A stretch of 64,000 nucleotides of DNA from assembly GCF_031846515.1 (NCBI RefSeq), contig NZ_JAVRHO010000013.1, forward strand, positions 1 through 64,000. Reading direction: 5' to 3'. The first letter of the stretch is position 1, and every line of letters begins with the position of its first letter. Of the stretch, positions 26,124 to 34,665 are shown one piece after another. This DNA is from Autumnicola lenta. Its GTDB lineage: Bacteria; Bacteroidota; Bacteroidia; Flavobacteriales; Flavobacteriaceae. Both the position numbers and the translations under genes were made by a program. A model generated the notes under the pieces. That model was not told the origin of the DNA. It did no database searches and saw only the letters and a program-made list of their open reading frames with translations.

Positions 26124-27040
26124 TGTTTGGCACTTCAATCCATTGGACGACCTTTTTCTATCTTTTGATTGACACCATTATTGTACTTATTGCTGTCATT
26201 CAAAATGCAAAGCTAAAACGCCTGAGCCTAAGAAGGTATATAATTCTAGGGTTGCTGTATATTGCTTACAACTTAACCGGGGGATTCCTCCCAACAGAAA
26301 GTTTTCCTGATCCAATAATTGTTCAATACATCATTACTTATGGCGTAGCAATAGCACTATGTGTATACATAATTTATTATTTGTATAAGGACTATGATAT
26401 TGAATTTTTAAAATTCGGTTCCACTATTCCCAATATTGCTATACTGGTAGGTTGTAGTTTTATTCTGTTATTCTTAATTCCCTACTTCCTTACAAATTCT
26501 TTAGATTCAGCAAGGCTTCTTTTCACGATCCCGGTTTCAATTATAGCATTTATTTTTCTCGGCTTATTTTACAGAAGGATTTCAAACATCGACAATCCAA
26601 ATTCATTTGTTTCTAAAAAAAACAGATTAGCCATCATAAGTATCTCTTGCATAGCCCTTTTGCCCATACTAACAGTTATAGGTGATTATCAATGGTTAAC
26701 ATTCACTGTAATGAACCTGGCTTTCTATGCAATAACAGTTATTGAAGTAAATAGATACCTTCGTTTTCTGAAGAATAAGCCTGAAGCCTTCGAAGTCTTT
26801 GCTTTTCAAAAAGTAGAAGGAAATGAAGCCCTGAAAAACAAAATAATTTATGGAGATCTGACAAGAAGGGAAGTTGAAATTGCATTATCCATTTTACGAG
26901 GATTATCCTATAAAGAAATTGCCAAAGATTTTTTCATAGCAGAAAGCACTGTTTCTAAACATGCCTCAAATATTTTTAAAAAAACTGCGGTCAAGAATAG
27001 AGGTCAATTCATATCCCGCTTCAAGCCAAAGAATGAATAG
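26120..27040 (+). CDS. Membrane-embedded LuxR-type transcription regulator
   Basis: A 306-residue protein with about seven predicted transmembrane helices in residues 1-215 and a C-terminal LuxR/GerE helix-turn-helix (residues about 245-306: LTRREVEIALSILRGLSYKE, then AESTVSKHASNIFKK). This is a one-component design in which a membrane sensor carries its own DNA-binding domain. It is translated from an ATGA overlap with the asparaginase-domain gene, suggesting that it senses a related small molecule or membrane condition. It immediately precedes the phased CCGTA/TACGG array at 27074-27111. Confidence 0.82.
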   Translation: MMFGTSIHWTTFFYLLIDTIIVLIAVIQNAKLKRLSLRRYIILGLLYIAYNLTGGFLPTESFPDPIIVQYIITYGVAIALCVYIIYYLYKDYDIEFLKFGSTIPNIAILVGCSFILLFLIPYFLTNSLDSARLLFTIPVSIIAFIFLGLFYRRISNIDNPNSFVSKKNRLAIISISCIALLPILTVIGDYQWLTFTVMNLAFYAITVIEVNRYLRFLKNKPEAFEVFAFQKVEGNEALKNKIIYGDLTRREVEIALSILRGLSYKEIAKDFFIAESTVSKHASNIFKKTAVKNRGQFISRFKPKNE

Positions 27041-27073
27041 CTTCAATACTATTTTGGGTTTCTAGCTCGTATT

Positions 27074-27111
27074 CCGTAGGAAAATACGGGCTTTTCCGTA
27101 ATAAAATACGG
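27074..27111. promoter_or_regulatory. Phased CCGTA/TACGG array upstream of rteC
   Basis: CCGTA (27074), TACGG (27085), CCGTA (27096) and TACGG (27107) begin exactly 11 bases apart, about one helical turn, making two nested inverted repeats. The same half-sites form tight palindromes at 28162 and 28299. This looks like a cooperative operator on one DNA face. Confidence 0.55.
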
Positions 27112-27283
27112 CATCAATTACTGACAGTAAAGGTATTTGTGATTATCTTCAAGGAGGTTCTTTAGCTGTAAGGAAAGTACCTCCCAATTTCCTTTTTGAT
27201 CATTCGTAGTCGATAGACTCGAATGGACTATCTAACCATTTATATAAAAAAGTGTATGATGCTTTACAGTAAAATTGTTACAG

Positions 27284-28120
27284 ATGGATACAGAATTGCT
27301 CTCATACAAGCTATTGGAAGATCTGAAGGAAATCAAACTTCACAGTAAGAATATCCTTAAACAATCCTATCGCTCTATTGAAGTCTGTCGTAACCTACTC
27401 ATTACACTCAAAAGAGAAGTCATAGCTAAAGGCTTTGACTCAATTGAAGCCGAAATTGAATTCTTTAAAACTATAAAACAGGCTCCCCTAGTTCAACTCA
27501 TTTATTTCTCAGAAATCCATTCCTTTGAAATCCAGTTTCCAAAAGCGGATAAAAACTCCCAGCTTAAATTCATAAAAAAGAAAATTGGTAAGCTAAATCG
27601 TTTCTTTCTGTACAATATGGATTTCGGGCAGTATGTCAATTCCGGGGCCACCCATTTCGACAAAGAATATTACACCCGGGATTACCTGGATAGCTTTCAT
27701 ATAACCACTTCAAAATTCTATTTTCAGGACCCTGATTTTTGCACGCCCAGGGACATGCTCCTAGGTAAATTCAAAGCCTACAATACATTGGTTATTTATC
27801 TGGATGAACGAATGTCCAATGTTGAAAATAATCTTAATGGAAAAGAGGTAAAGCTCCATGCCACCGAAAAAATACATTGGCCATTTACGAATTCGGATTG
27901 GGTGGAATTGGTTTATGCCCTATGGTATAATGGACTTCGAAACCAAAATGGCCTTAGCATTATGAAGGTTTCACAAAAGCTTCAGGAAATCTTTGATTAT
28001 ACACCAAGGGACATCTACAAAACCAATCAGGACATCAAGGGCAGAAAAAATAGCAGGACGTTATTTCTTGACCAATTAGCGACCTCACTACTTTCCGAAA
28101 TGGATAAGAGTGAAGACTAA
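27284..28120 (+). CDS. rteC: RteC-family regulator of ICE excision/transfer
   Basis: A 278-residue RteC-domain protein. In CTnDOT, RteC activates the excision operon by binding inverted repeats upstream. Recognisable family stretches are LLEDLKEIKLHSKNILKQSY near the start, FFLYNMDFGQYVNSGAT in the middle and WTWVELVYALW-like sequence (WVELVYALWYNGLRNQNGLS) toward the end. The C-terminal third resembles the DNA-binding winged-helix part. I prefer ATG 27284; an in-frame TTG at 27275 adds only three residues. Palindromes downstream, before the excisionase-like gene, are plausible targets. Confidence 0.9.
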   Translation: MDTELLSYKLLEDLKEIKLHSKNILKQSYRSIEVCRNLLITLKREVIAKGFDSIEAEIEFFKTIKQAPLVQLIYFSEIHSFEIQFPKADKNSQLKFIKKKIGKLNRFFLYNMDFGQYVNSGATHFDKEYYTRDYLDSFHITTSKFYFQDPDFCTPRDMLLGKFKAYNTLVIYLDERMSNVENNLNGKEVKLHATEKIHWPFTNSDWVELVYALWYNGLRNQNGLSIMKVSQKLQEIFDYTPRDIYKTNQDIKGRKNSRTLFLDQLATSLLSEMDKSED

Positions 28121-28161
28121 AATTTTTGGATTTTTTGATCTTCCAGAATTGATAAAAAAAG

Positions 28162-28174
28162 ACCGTACTACGGT
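28162..28174. promoter_or_regulatory. ACCGTAcTACGGT palindrome, copy 1
   Basis: A perfect 6+1+6 palindrome 40 bases after the rteC stop and about 275 bases upstream of the excisionase-like gene. An identical copy lies at 28300-28312. It uses the same CCGTA/TACGG half-sites as the array before rteC. Confidence 0.55.
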
Positions 28175-28298
28175 TGACCTACCGAAATCGATATTTTTTT
28201 CAAACCTCCATTTAATTTAATGTTATTTGAAGATTTAAGTTTAAAATTTATAGGATAAAAACAGCCAAAGTTCATCAAATTTCAAAATGTTAAACTTT

Positions 28299-28313
28299 GA
28301 CCGTACTACGGTC
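28299..28313. promoter_or_regulatory. GACCGTAcTACGGTC palindrome, copy 2
   Basis: A perfect 7+1+7 palindrome 125 bases upstream of the HTH gene at 28438 and 137 bases after copy 1. It is a candidate activator or repressor site controlling the HTH/replication operon. Confidence 0.6.
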
Positions 28314-28437
28314 GTACTGGGGAATAAAATCCAGTAATCCCTCCCAATTTTGTAGAACGAAAGTCAAATTCAGTCAGGGGCTATCAATTTAAAAAGTTTA
28401 ACCCTTTGGTAGTCCCTTTCTTCTAAAAAATTCTATT

Positions 28438-28722
28438 ATGCCAACAAGTATAATTACCACAGACGATCTTCGGGAATTCAAAATGGAATTGCTCGATGAG
28501 ATTAAAGACCTTCTTGCCAAACAAACTTCAGGAAGAATTAAAAAATACCTTAAATCTTCCGAAGTGATGGACCTGCTCCAGGTAAGTCCGGGAACCCTTC
28601 AAAATTTACGAATAAATGGTACGCTCCCATACACAAAAGTGGGCGGAATCATATATTACGATGCAGAGGAAATCCAGAACGTGATGGATACCAATCGTGT
28701 GCAGCATGGTTTAAATTCCTAA
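28438..28722 (+). CDS. Excisionase-like helix-turn-helix protein
   Basis: A 94-residue protein. After a helical N-terminal stretch (DDLREFKMELLDEIKDLLA) comes a MerR/Xis-type HTH-17 domain: KYLKSSEVMDLLQVSPGTLQ, then INGTLPYTKVGGIIYYDAEE. Proteins of this type sit near rteC in Bacteroidetes ICEs and direct excision or transcription. Only three bases separate it from the replication-type gene, so they are one operon. Confidence 0.85.
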   Translation: MPTSIITTDDLREFKMELLDEIKDLLAKQTSGRIKKYLKSSEVMDLLQVSPGTLQNLRINGTLPYTKVGGIIYYDAEEIQNVMDTNRVQHGLNS

Positions 28723-28725
28723 GCG

Positions 28726-29478
28726 ATGAATTATATAAAGCTTCTTAATGCGGCTTTTGAAAATTTTTTTTTTGATGACCGCCTAAATCCAACGCACATC
28801 AGCCTGTATATGGCTTTGTTTCAGGAATGGAACAGTAGCCGGTTTGCCGATGAATTTTTCGTTAACCGCAGAGAGTTGATGCGTGTAGCCAAAATCGGCT
28901 CCAAATCCACATACCATAGGTGTGTCACGGATCTTGATACCTGGAGATACCTCTGCTATTTTCCGTCGAATAACCCTTACAAAGGCAGTAAGATCAAGAT
29001 GTCCATTATCGGGACAAGTGATGAATCGGAGACGGGACAGTACAATCCCAGATTAGAACATCTTGCGGAACGCTACCATCCCAAAAATGAACCAGTGGTG
29101 TACCAGCACCGTCCCACCAATGGACAAGCTGTGGACTCGCACCGTCCCGTGAGTGGACAAGCATTGGTATCTTATATAAACAATACTAAACAAGTAAACA
29201 TTAATAAACAGCCAAAGGACAGGCAGGCTGTTTTATTTTTTTTTGAGGAAAAAGATTTTTCTGCTGATGAAGGAAAAAAATTCTATGAACATTATCAGGC
29301 AGATGATTGGAAAACCAGTGACGGAAAAGCGATAAGGGATTGGCGTGCCCTGGCCAAAAACTGGATGGACCGAATAGAATTATTCGGAGAGGAAAACAAA
29401 CAAAACAAAAAGCGAGCGTCCCAAAATCAGGACAACCTCAGAACCACTAAAGCAAAAGATTATGGACAACCCCTCTAA
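28726..29478 (+). CDS. Replication-type protein with winged-helix N-terminus and DnaD-like end
   Basis: A 250-residue protein typical of Bacteroidetes ICEs. The N-terminal half (NPTHISLYMALFQEWNSSRF, RRELMRVAKIGSKSTYHRCV) looks like a winged-helix replication or primosome module. A polar linker with repeated HRPxxGQA units (HRPTNGQAV, HRPVSGQAL) and a Lys/Asn stretch follows. The end (GKKFYEHYQADDWKT, then IRDWRALAKNWMDR) resembles the DnaD C-terminal region. The stop overlaps the next ATPase gene by 17 bases. Loading of a replicative helicase on the excised circle is plausible. The HRP repeats are unusual. Confidence 0.65.
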   Translation: MNYIKLLNAAFENFFFDDRLNPTHISLYMALFQEWNSSRFADEFFVNRRELMRVAKIGSKSTYHRCVTDLDTWRYLCYFPSNNPYKGSKIKMSIIGTSDESETGQYNPRLEHLAERYHPKNEPVVYQHRPTNGQAVDSHRPVSGQALVSYINNTKQVNINKQPKDRQAVLFFFEEKDFSADEGKKFYEHYQADDWKTSDGKAIRDWRALAKNWMDRIELFGEENKQNKKRASQNQDNLRTTKAKDYGQPL

Positions 29479-30124
29479 AATTATCGAAGGTGGTATGGAA
29501 TATTCCCTGGGAAAGTTTGATGGGAAAACCGTTGTTTACGATTTTCCAAAAATGCTCATCTACCTAAATGCCAAAGGAAAACTTCTATTCGGACAAAAAT
29601 TCCGGATCTATGAGGACGACCGTGATATTTTACTGAAGCTGTGCTCTTATTTTATAAAGGAAAAAGATAACTGCCAGAAATTTGGGATAGATCTTGAAAA
29701 AGGTATTTTGCTGTCCGGCCCGGTCGGATGCGGCAAAACAAGTTTGATGAAGTTATTACACCATCTGGTTCCTTTGCAGCGGCCTTACGAAATGATTCCC
29801 TGCCGGAATGTGACCTTCAGCTTCAACCATTTGGGCTATAAAACGATTGAAGAATACGGGAACACCAAATTCTTTTGTTTTGATGATCTGGGTGTTGAAC
29901 CACCCGGTCGCTATTACGGCAAAGACTGTAACGTAATGGGCGAAGTCCTTTTATCGCGATATGAATTTTTTCTACAGACAAAGCAACACATAAAAACCCA
30001 CGCAACGACCAACCTTAACGCTGAGGAGCTGGAAGAACGTTACGGAAACAGAGTCCGAAGCCGTATGCGGGAATTATTCAATCTTGTTGCTTTTGATGAA
30101 ACCGTGGGGGATAAGCGGAAATAG
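29462..30124 (+). CDS. DnaC-like AAA+ ATPase, probable helicase loader
   Basis: A 220-residue ATPase with Walker A GPVGCGKTS (86-94), Walker B FFCFDDLG, and a sensor-1-like HATTNLNAEELEERYGNRVR ending in an arginine-finger region. This is the layout of DnaC/IstB-type helicase loaders. Overlap with the upstream replication-type gene suggests a joint role in loading the host helicase on transferred single-stranded or excised ICE DNA. Confidence 0.8.
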   Translation: MDNPSKIIEGGMEYSLGKFDGKTVVYDFPKMLIYLNAKGKLLFGQKFRIYEDDRDILLKLCSYFIKEKDNCQKFGIDLEKGILLSGPVGCGKTSLMKLLHHLVPLQRPYEMIPCRNVTFSFNHLGYKTIEEYGNTKFFCFDDLGVEPPGRYYGKDCNVMGEVLLSRYEFFLQTKQHIKTHATTNLNAEELEERYGNRVRSRMRELFNLVAFDETVGDKRK

Positions 30125-30184
30125 AAATGGGCATCTATGATATAAATTTGAAGAGATAATAACAACTTATCATCAAGCCATGGT

Positions 30185-30283
30185 TCATTTTTTTAAGTCC
30201 GAAAGTTGCTTTAAAGTTTCTGAAACGAAAGCTTTTACAACATCCCCAATACTTTTAATAATTTCTAAAAATGCTTCTTTCAT
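30185..30283 (-). CDS. 32-residue amphipathic peptide coupled to the amidase
   Basis: A short ORF begins with an ATG that overlaps the amidase stop (TAATG, 30281-30285) and encodes a lysine-containing amphipathic helix (EAFLEIIKSIGDVVKAFV, then ETLKQLSDLKK). Hydrophobic residues recur every three to four positions. Tight coupling supports translation. A membrane-active or amidase-associated role is possible but unproven. Confidence 0.45.
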   Translation of the reverse strand: MKEAFLEIIKSIGDVVKAFVSETLKQLSDLKK

Positions 30284-30939
30284 TATTTCGATTTTAAATG
30301 ATTATTTATTCCTGATAAAATAGCCAATGCTATTGCTGTAATACCTGATGGTCTGGAAAAATACACTGCCTCAACCGGATTATTCAAAAAGCCTACTTCA
30401 ATTAGAATAGCAGGACAAAACTTAATCATTTCCCTGAGTACTTGAAAATTGGCAAATTTCATCCCCCTGTTTTCAATGTTTAAATTAAGAGTAGACTCTT
30501 TTAGAATTTCATTTCCAAGAGCGATTGAAGTCCTGGTGTTATAGTCATTTTTTATGGATTCAGAATTAAATGTAAAAATTTCCATTCCCTTGGCATCGCT
30601 ATAAAATGAATTGCAATGCAAGGAAATACATATATCTCCCCTTAATGATTTTGCTAAGTTGATCCTTTCTGAAAGGGTGAAAAAACTATCATCATATCTT
30701 GTAAGATAAATGTCGTACACATCTCCAAATATTGTTTTATTGAGCCTGATCATTTCTTTTGCTATGGCCAGGACAACATCTTTTTCCTGGATTCCGTTTA
30801 TTCCGATCGCACCAGGGTCTTTTCCTCCATGACCAACATCGACAATAATTCTTTTTCGATGTTCTTTTCCCTGCCCAAAAATGAAACACATTTTCAGGAG
30901 CAAAACCAGAAAAATGACGTTTTTCAGCTTCATGAGCAT
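30283..30939 (-). CDS. N-acetylmuramoyl-L-alanine amidase
   Basis: A 218-residue secreted Amidase_3 enzyme. A hydrophobic signal (NVIFLVLLLKMCFIFG) is followed by the zinc motif IIVDVGHGGKDPGAIG (H37), a second ligand region SERINLAKS, ISLHCNSF with the third ligand and the catalytic Glu in ILIEVGFLNN. It cuts the amide bond between peptide and glycan of peptidoglycan. It lies antisense to and just before the tra operon, where a local wall opening for the conjugation apparatus makes sense. Confidence 0.9.
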   Translation of the reverse strand: MLMKLKNVIFLVLLLKMCFIFGQGKEHRKRIIVDVGHGGKDPGAIGINGIQEKDVVLAIAKEMIRLNKTIFGDVYDIYLTRYDDSFFTLSERINLAKSLRGDICISLHCNSFYSDAKGMEIFTFNSESIKNDYNTRTSIALGNEILKESTLNLNIENRGMKFANFQVLREMIKFCPAILIEVGFLNNPVEAVYFSRPSGITAIALAILSGINNHLKSK

Positions 30940-31127
30940 TTAAAATTTTCAGGTTGTTACCAGTTCTCCTGGTGATTTCAATTCAGTTTGACATCATTTA
31001 ATATCAAACTAAACTATTAAAAATCAAATATTATTTTTTATTTATTATGCTGATTTTCAACGTATTATATTGAAATATATGTATTTTTTCCATAACAAAA
31101 ACAACACAAAATTTTAAACTGTGCTTT

Positions 31128-31415
31128 ATGAAAAAACCAATCTATCCCACGCTCTTTTTGTCCCTGGTTTCTTTACCGCTTTTTGCACAAATCGGGGGAA
31201 TTGAAAATTCGGTTAATGATATTGCCGATACGATCCGGACCATCTTCCCAATCCTCCTTGGAGTGATCTTTCTTGTCGGCTTCCTGTTTAACGCAGGCCA
31301 CTTCTTTGGGGAAAATGCAGACCTTAAAAAGGGGATTACCCGGGTGCTCGTCTTTGTCCTTATTGCAGGAGCAGTAGTGGGCATCTTCACCTATTTGATT
31401 TCAATCGTGGTCTAA
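31128..31415 (+). CDS. traE: Conjugation protein TraE (DUF4134), VirB2-pilin-like
   Basis: A 95-residue protein with a signal peptide (cleavage near LPLFAQ) and two hydrophobic helices (ILLGVIFLVGFLFNAGHFF and VLVFVLIAGAVVGIFTYLIS), the layout of a VirB2-like pilin subunit. It is the first gene of the tra operon. Its stop overlaps the traF start (TAATG). Confidence 0.88.
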   Translation: MKKPIYPTLFLSLVSLPLFAQIGGIENSVNDIADTIRTIFPILLGVIFLVGFLFNAGHFFGENADLKKGITRVLVFVLIAGAVVGIFTYLISIVV

Positions 31416-31699
31416 TGAAACAGTTTGAAGTCTATAGAAACATTAGGAAAGGGGCTGTCATTTTTGGGCTGCCCATCTCCTCCTTTGCTTTAATGATGAT
31501 TTGCGTAGTAGCTTCATTACTGGTCATCATTTTCTCTTTCAGCTTCTGGATCATCATTAGTGCTTTGATCCTCAATTGTATCCTTTATTTAGTACTAATC
31601 AGAATAACCAGAACATCACAGCTCTTTCAGGTTTCGGTAAAATTTCCAGAAATCATCAGCAACAGAAGAAATTCAAATTTTAATTATGAACAAGATTAA
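31415..31699 (+). CDS. traF: Conjugation protein TraF (DUF4133), VirB3-like
   Basis: A 94-residue protein with a conserved FEVYRNIRKGAVIFGLP start, two close hydrophobic helices (FALMMICVVASLLVIIFSF and WIIISALILNCILYLVLI) and a short hydrophilic tail. VirB3-type proteins sit in the inner membrane with the VirB4 ATPase encoded next. The gene overlaps traG by 14 bases. Confidence 0.88.
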   Translation: MKQFEVYRNIRKGAVIFGLPISSFALMMICVVASLLVIIFSFSFWIIISALILNCILYLVLIRITRTSQLFQVSVKFPEIISNRRNSNFNYEQD

Positions 31700-34097
31700 T
31701 CTTTCGGACTTTACGCCCATAATCGATATTCAGGACAATATCATTTTTGCCAATAATGGTAACGTAGTTCTTTGCTATGAGGGGATGTTACCTGAAATCT
31801 ACTCTTTATCTGAAAAGGACTTTAAAGATATTCATGGGGTTTGGTTCCAGGCCCTAAAATCTTTGCCCAATGGAAGTGTTGTACACAAACAGGACATTTA
31901 TTTAAAAAAATCTTATTCTGCGGAGTTATTGCCAAATACTACCTTTTTAGAAAAGGCAACACACGAACATTTCAAAGGCAGGGAATATATGGAACATCGC
32001 TGCTATCTGTTTTTTATCCTCACCAAAAACAAAGCATTAAATAACCCGAAGTATGTCAATCCATTTCGAAAGGTCTCTAAAGGGATGTGCCAGGAACTGG
32101 ATGATAATCTCAAAAGTTTTATCAGCTCTGTGAGCGATTCCGTTTCCTTTATCAATAATAGCCGTAGGATGTCTTTTCTACCTCTGGGCGCCGTGGAAAT
32201 TCAGGCTTTAACCAATAGCTTTTTTAATGGTTTTTCTGAAGGTTTTGATACAGATATGCTGCTAAATAAATCCAATATTCAGGTTGGCGACAATTATTTT
32301 GATGCCCTGGCTATCAACAGCGAACGCTGTTTTGGAGAAACTGTTCAGAGCAGTAAGGTCAATGAAAGGTTTACTTCCGATGAGTTTATATTCCACCAGG
32401 GCTTTATTGACGGCCTCGGCTTGACCCTTAATGAAAATCATATGGTAAACCAGATTCTCTACCTGGATGACAAACAAAAATGGCGGAAGCTCCTTGATAA
32501 CAAAATCGAAGAACTTCATAAAAGTTCAAATTTCGGATCTCAGAATAAGGTTGTGCTGGGTAAAATTCAGCATATCCTTGATCAGATAAATGCGGATGAT
32601 ACGTCCAGAATTATCCGTGGCCATTTCAATGTCATCTATTGGGCTAAGGAAGCCGGAGAGCTGGCCCAGATAGCTTCGAAGGTAAAGACTGAATTTAAGG
32701 AACTTGATATTACGCCGTACTACCCGCGGGGGGAAGAACGTAAAAATTATGTAGTGAATAGCTACTGTTGTTTCTCTTCCAATTTTTCCAATTCAGATCT
32801 ATATGTGACCGATTTAAAACATGCGCTGTGCCTGCTGATTAATAATACCAATTATAAATCTGATCCCACAGGAATCATCTTCAATGACCGGGAACACAAC
32901 ATCCCGGTGCTAAAGGATGTATGGGACGAGGGAAAGAAGCGGATTAAAGCCCGGAACTTTGCCATTTTTGCCCCTACAGGGGAAGGAAAATCTTTTCTGG
33001 CCAATAATATTTTGCGCCAGTACTTTGAGAGCGGAGTGCGCCTGGTGATCATTGATCTTGGTGGCTCCTATACAAAATTCGCAAAATTATATCCTGAAAA
33101 GTATACTGTTCTGAGATATGAAAGCGGGAAAAATTTGGGTATTAATCCGTTTTACATCAGTAATTCAGAAGATGTCACGCCAGAACGGCTGGAGGATTTG
33201 TCAATGTTCCTGTTTGAACTCTTCGGCTCAGATTTAAAAGTCACCAAAGCACAATCAGTTTCGATCAGAAAAATATTGCTCCACTACTATTCGAATGTTC
33301 CTGAAAAGCATTCCCTGGATAATTTTTATCGGTTTGTAGAAACCAATCAGAAGGATCTCCTGCAAAAACTGAAGATCCATGCGGATTACTTCAACATAGT
33401 GAACTTCCTGCACGTGATGTCAGAATATGTTGGAGATGGCCTGTACAGTTTCCTTTTTGAGATTAGCGAGGACCAGACCTATAAAATTGAAGATAAAAGA
33501 TTGATTGTTTTTGAGCTTGATGAAGTAAAGGATAACAAGGAAGTTCTTTCAGTAATGCTTAAGCTGATTAAATCCGCTATCCAACGAACCATTTGGAAAA
33601 ATCGTGCCGAGAAAGGAATTATCCTTTTTGATGAATTTGCGAAGCAGTTGAAATTTGAGAACGTACTGGAAAGCGTGGAATTCTACTATCAGGCAATTCG
33701 GAAACAGAACGGGGCAATCGGTATCATCTTACAATCTATTAACCAGCTGCCGAACAATTCCATCTCGGCAAGTATCCTGGAGAACACTCAGGTCATTTAC
33801 AGCCTGCATAATGAAAAGGGGTATAACGAGCTGGCCAAGCGGTTAAACCTTTCCAGCCACGATCTTAACCAGCTAAAATCCATCAGGAACAATCTTTCCG
33901 GGGAACGGAAGTACACTGAAATGTTTATCAAGATTGGAAAGGAAAGCAATGTCTTCCGTCTGGAAGTGCCAAGGGAAGTTTATGCAGCATATTTAACCGA
34001 TGGATACGAGAATGAAGAAATAATGAAGCTTTATGAAAAGCATCAGGATATGGAGAAAGCAATTACAGAGTATTCATCCAAAAAAATAAAAATATGA
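31686..34097 (+). CDS. traG: Conjugation ATPase TraG, VirB4-like
   Basis: An 803-residue VirB4-family ATPase powering pilus assembly and substrate transfer. An N-terminal domain (about 1-400) precedes the ATPase core with Walker A PTGEGKS at 430-436, Walker B-type IILFDEFA and a late motif GIILQSINQLPNNS. It is intact and has the usual length for Bacteroidetes TraG. The stop overlaps traI (ATGA). Confidence 0.95.
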   Translation: MNKINLSDFTPIIDIQDNIIFANNGNVVLCYEGMLPEIYSLSEKDFKDIHGVWFQALKSLPNGSVVHKQDIYLKKSYSAELLPNTTFLEKATHEHFKGREYMEHRCYLFFILTKNKALNNPKYVNPFRKVSKGMCQELDDNLKSFISSVSDSVSFINNSRRMSFLPLGAVEIQALTNSFFNGFSEGFDTDMLLNKSNIQVGDNYFDALAINSERCFGETVQSSKVNERFTSDEFIFHQGFIDGLGLTLNENHMVNQILYLDDKQKWRKLLDNKIEELHKSSNFGSQNKVVLGKIQHILDQINADDTSRIIRGHFNVIYWAKEAGELAQIASKVKTEFKELDITPYYPRGEERKNYVVNSYCCFSSNFSNSDLYVTDLKHALCLLINNTNYKSDPTGIIFNDREHNIPVLKDVWDEGKKRIKARNFAIFAPTGEGKSFLANNILRQYFESGVRLVIIDLGGSYTKFAKLYPEKYTVLRYESGKNLGINPFYISNSEDVTPERLEDLSMFLFELFGSDLKVTKAQSVSIRKILLHYYSNVPEKHSLDNFYRFVETNQKDLLQKLKIHADYFNIVNFLHVMSEYVGDGLYSFLFEISEDQTYKIEDKRLIVFELDEVKDNKEVLSVMLKLIKSAIQRTIWKNRAEKGIILFDEFAKQLKFENVLESVEFYYQAIRKQNGAIGIILQSINQLPNNSISASILENTQVIYSLHNEKGYNELAKRLNLSSHDLNQLKSIRNNLSGERKYTEMFIKIGKESNVFRLEVPREVYAAYLTDGYENEEIMKLYEKHQDMEKAITEYSSKKIKI

Positions 34098-34663
34098 GAA
34101 CAAAAATTTTAATTCTTGGAATGGCTATCTTTTTTAGTCTAAACACCCGGGCCCAGGGAATGCCGGTTTACGATAATACGAACTTTATCAGCCTGGTGAA
34201 GTCGCTGGTGGAATCTGCAAAGCAGACTTCCCAACTTTTAAAAACTGCTGAATTCCTGAAACAGCAGAAAGAAAATCTTGAAAAAGTAAACAATGTAGTT
34301 AAGCAGTTAAAAGCCGTACAGGAAATAGGCCGGAACAATCAACGTCTTATCAACGTAATGCAGAATGACTTACAGGACATTCTTAACTCACCCTATATCA
34401 AACCAGAGGAAATCCAACGGGTGACTGAATCTTTTAGCTCCATTGTAGAAAACTCATTAGAAACAATGGACTTTATTGATGAAATCCTGTCCAGCGATTA
34501 CCTCAAAATGAGCGATGCCGACCGTGCGTATATCCTAAAAGAAAAGGAAGAAGAATCCAAAATTATGGTTTCAGAAATTACATTGAAAACGAAGCGATAC
34601 CGTGATATTATTTCTTTCCGAAAGATGCAGGATAAAATCAATAATCGTGAAACAGAATATTAA
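34094..34663 (+). CDS. traI: Conjugation protein TraI (DUF4141), VirB5-like
   Basis: A 189-residue secreted protein with a signal (ILGMAIFFSLNTRAQG) and a long alpha-helical middle (KQQKENLEKVNNVVKQLKAV). VirB5-type proteins decorate the pilus tip. The Bacteroidetes TraI name is not to be confused with the F-plasmid relaxase. Two bases separate it from traJ. Confidence 0.82.
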   Translation: MRTKILILGMAIFFSLNTRAQGMPVYDNTNFISLVKSLVESAKQTSQLLKTAEFLKQQKENLEKVNNVVKQLKAVQEIGRNNQRLINVMQNDLQDILNSPYIKPEEIQRVTESFSSIVENSLETMDFIDEILSSDYLKMSDADRAYILKEKEEESKIMVSEITLKTKRYRDIISFRKMQDKINNRETEY

Positions 34664-34665
34664 TT

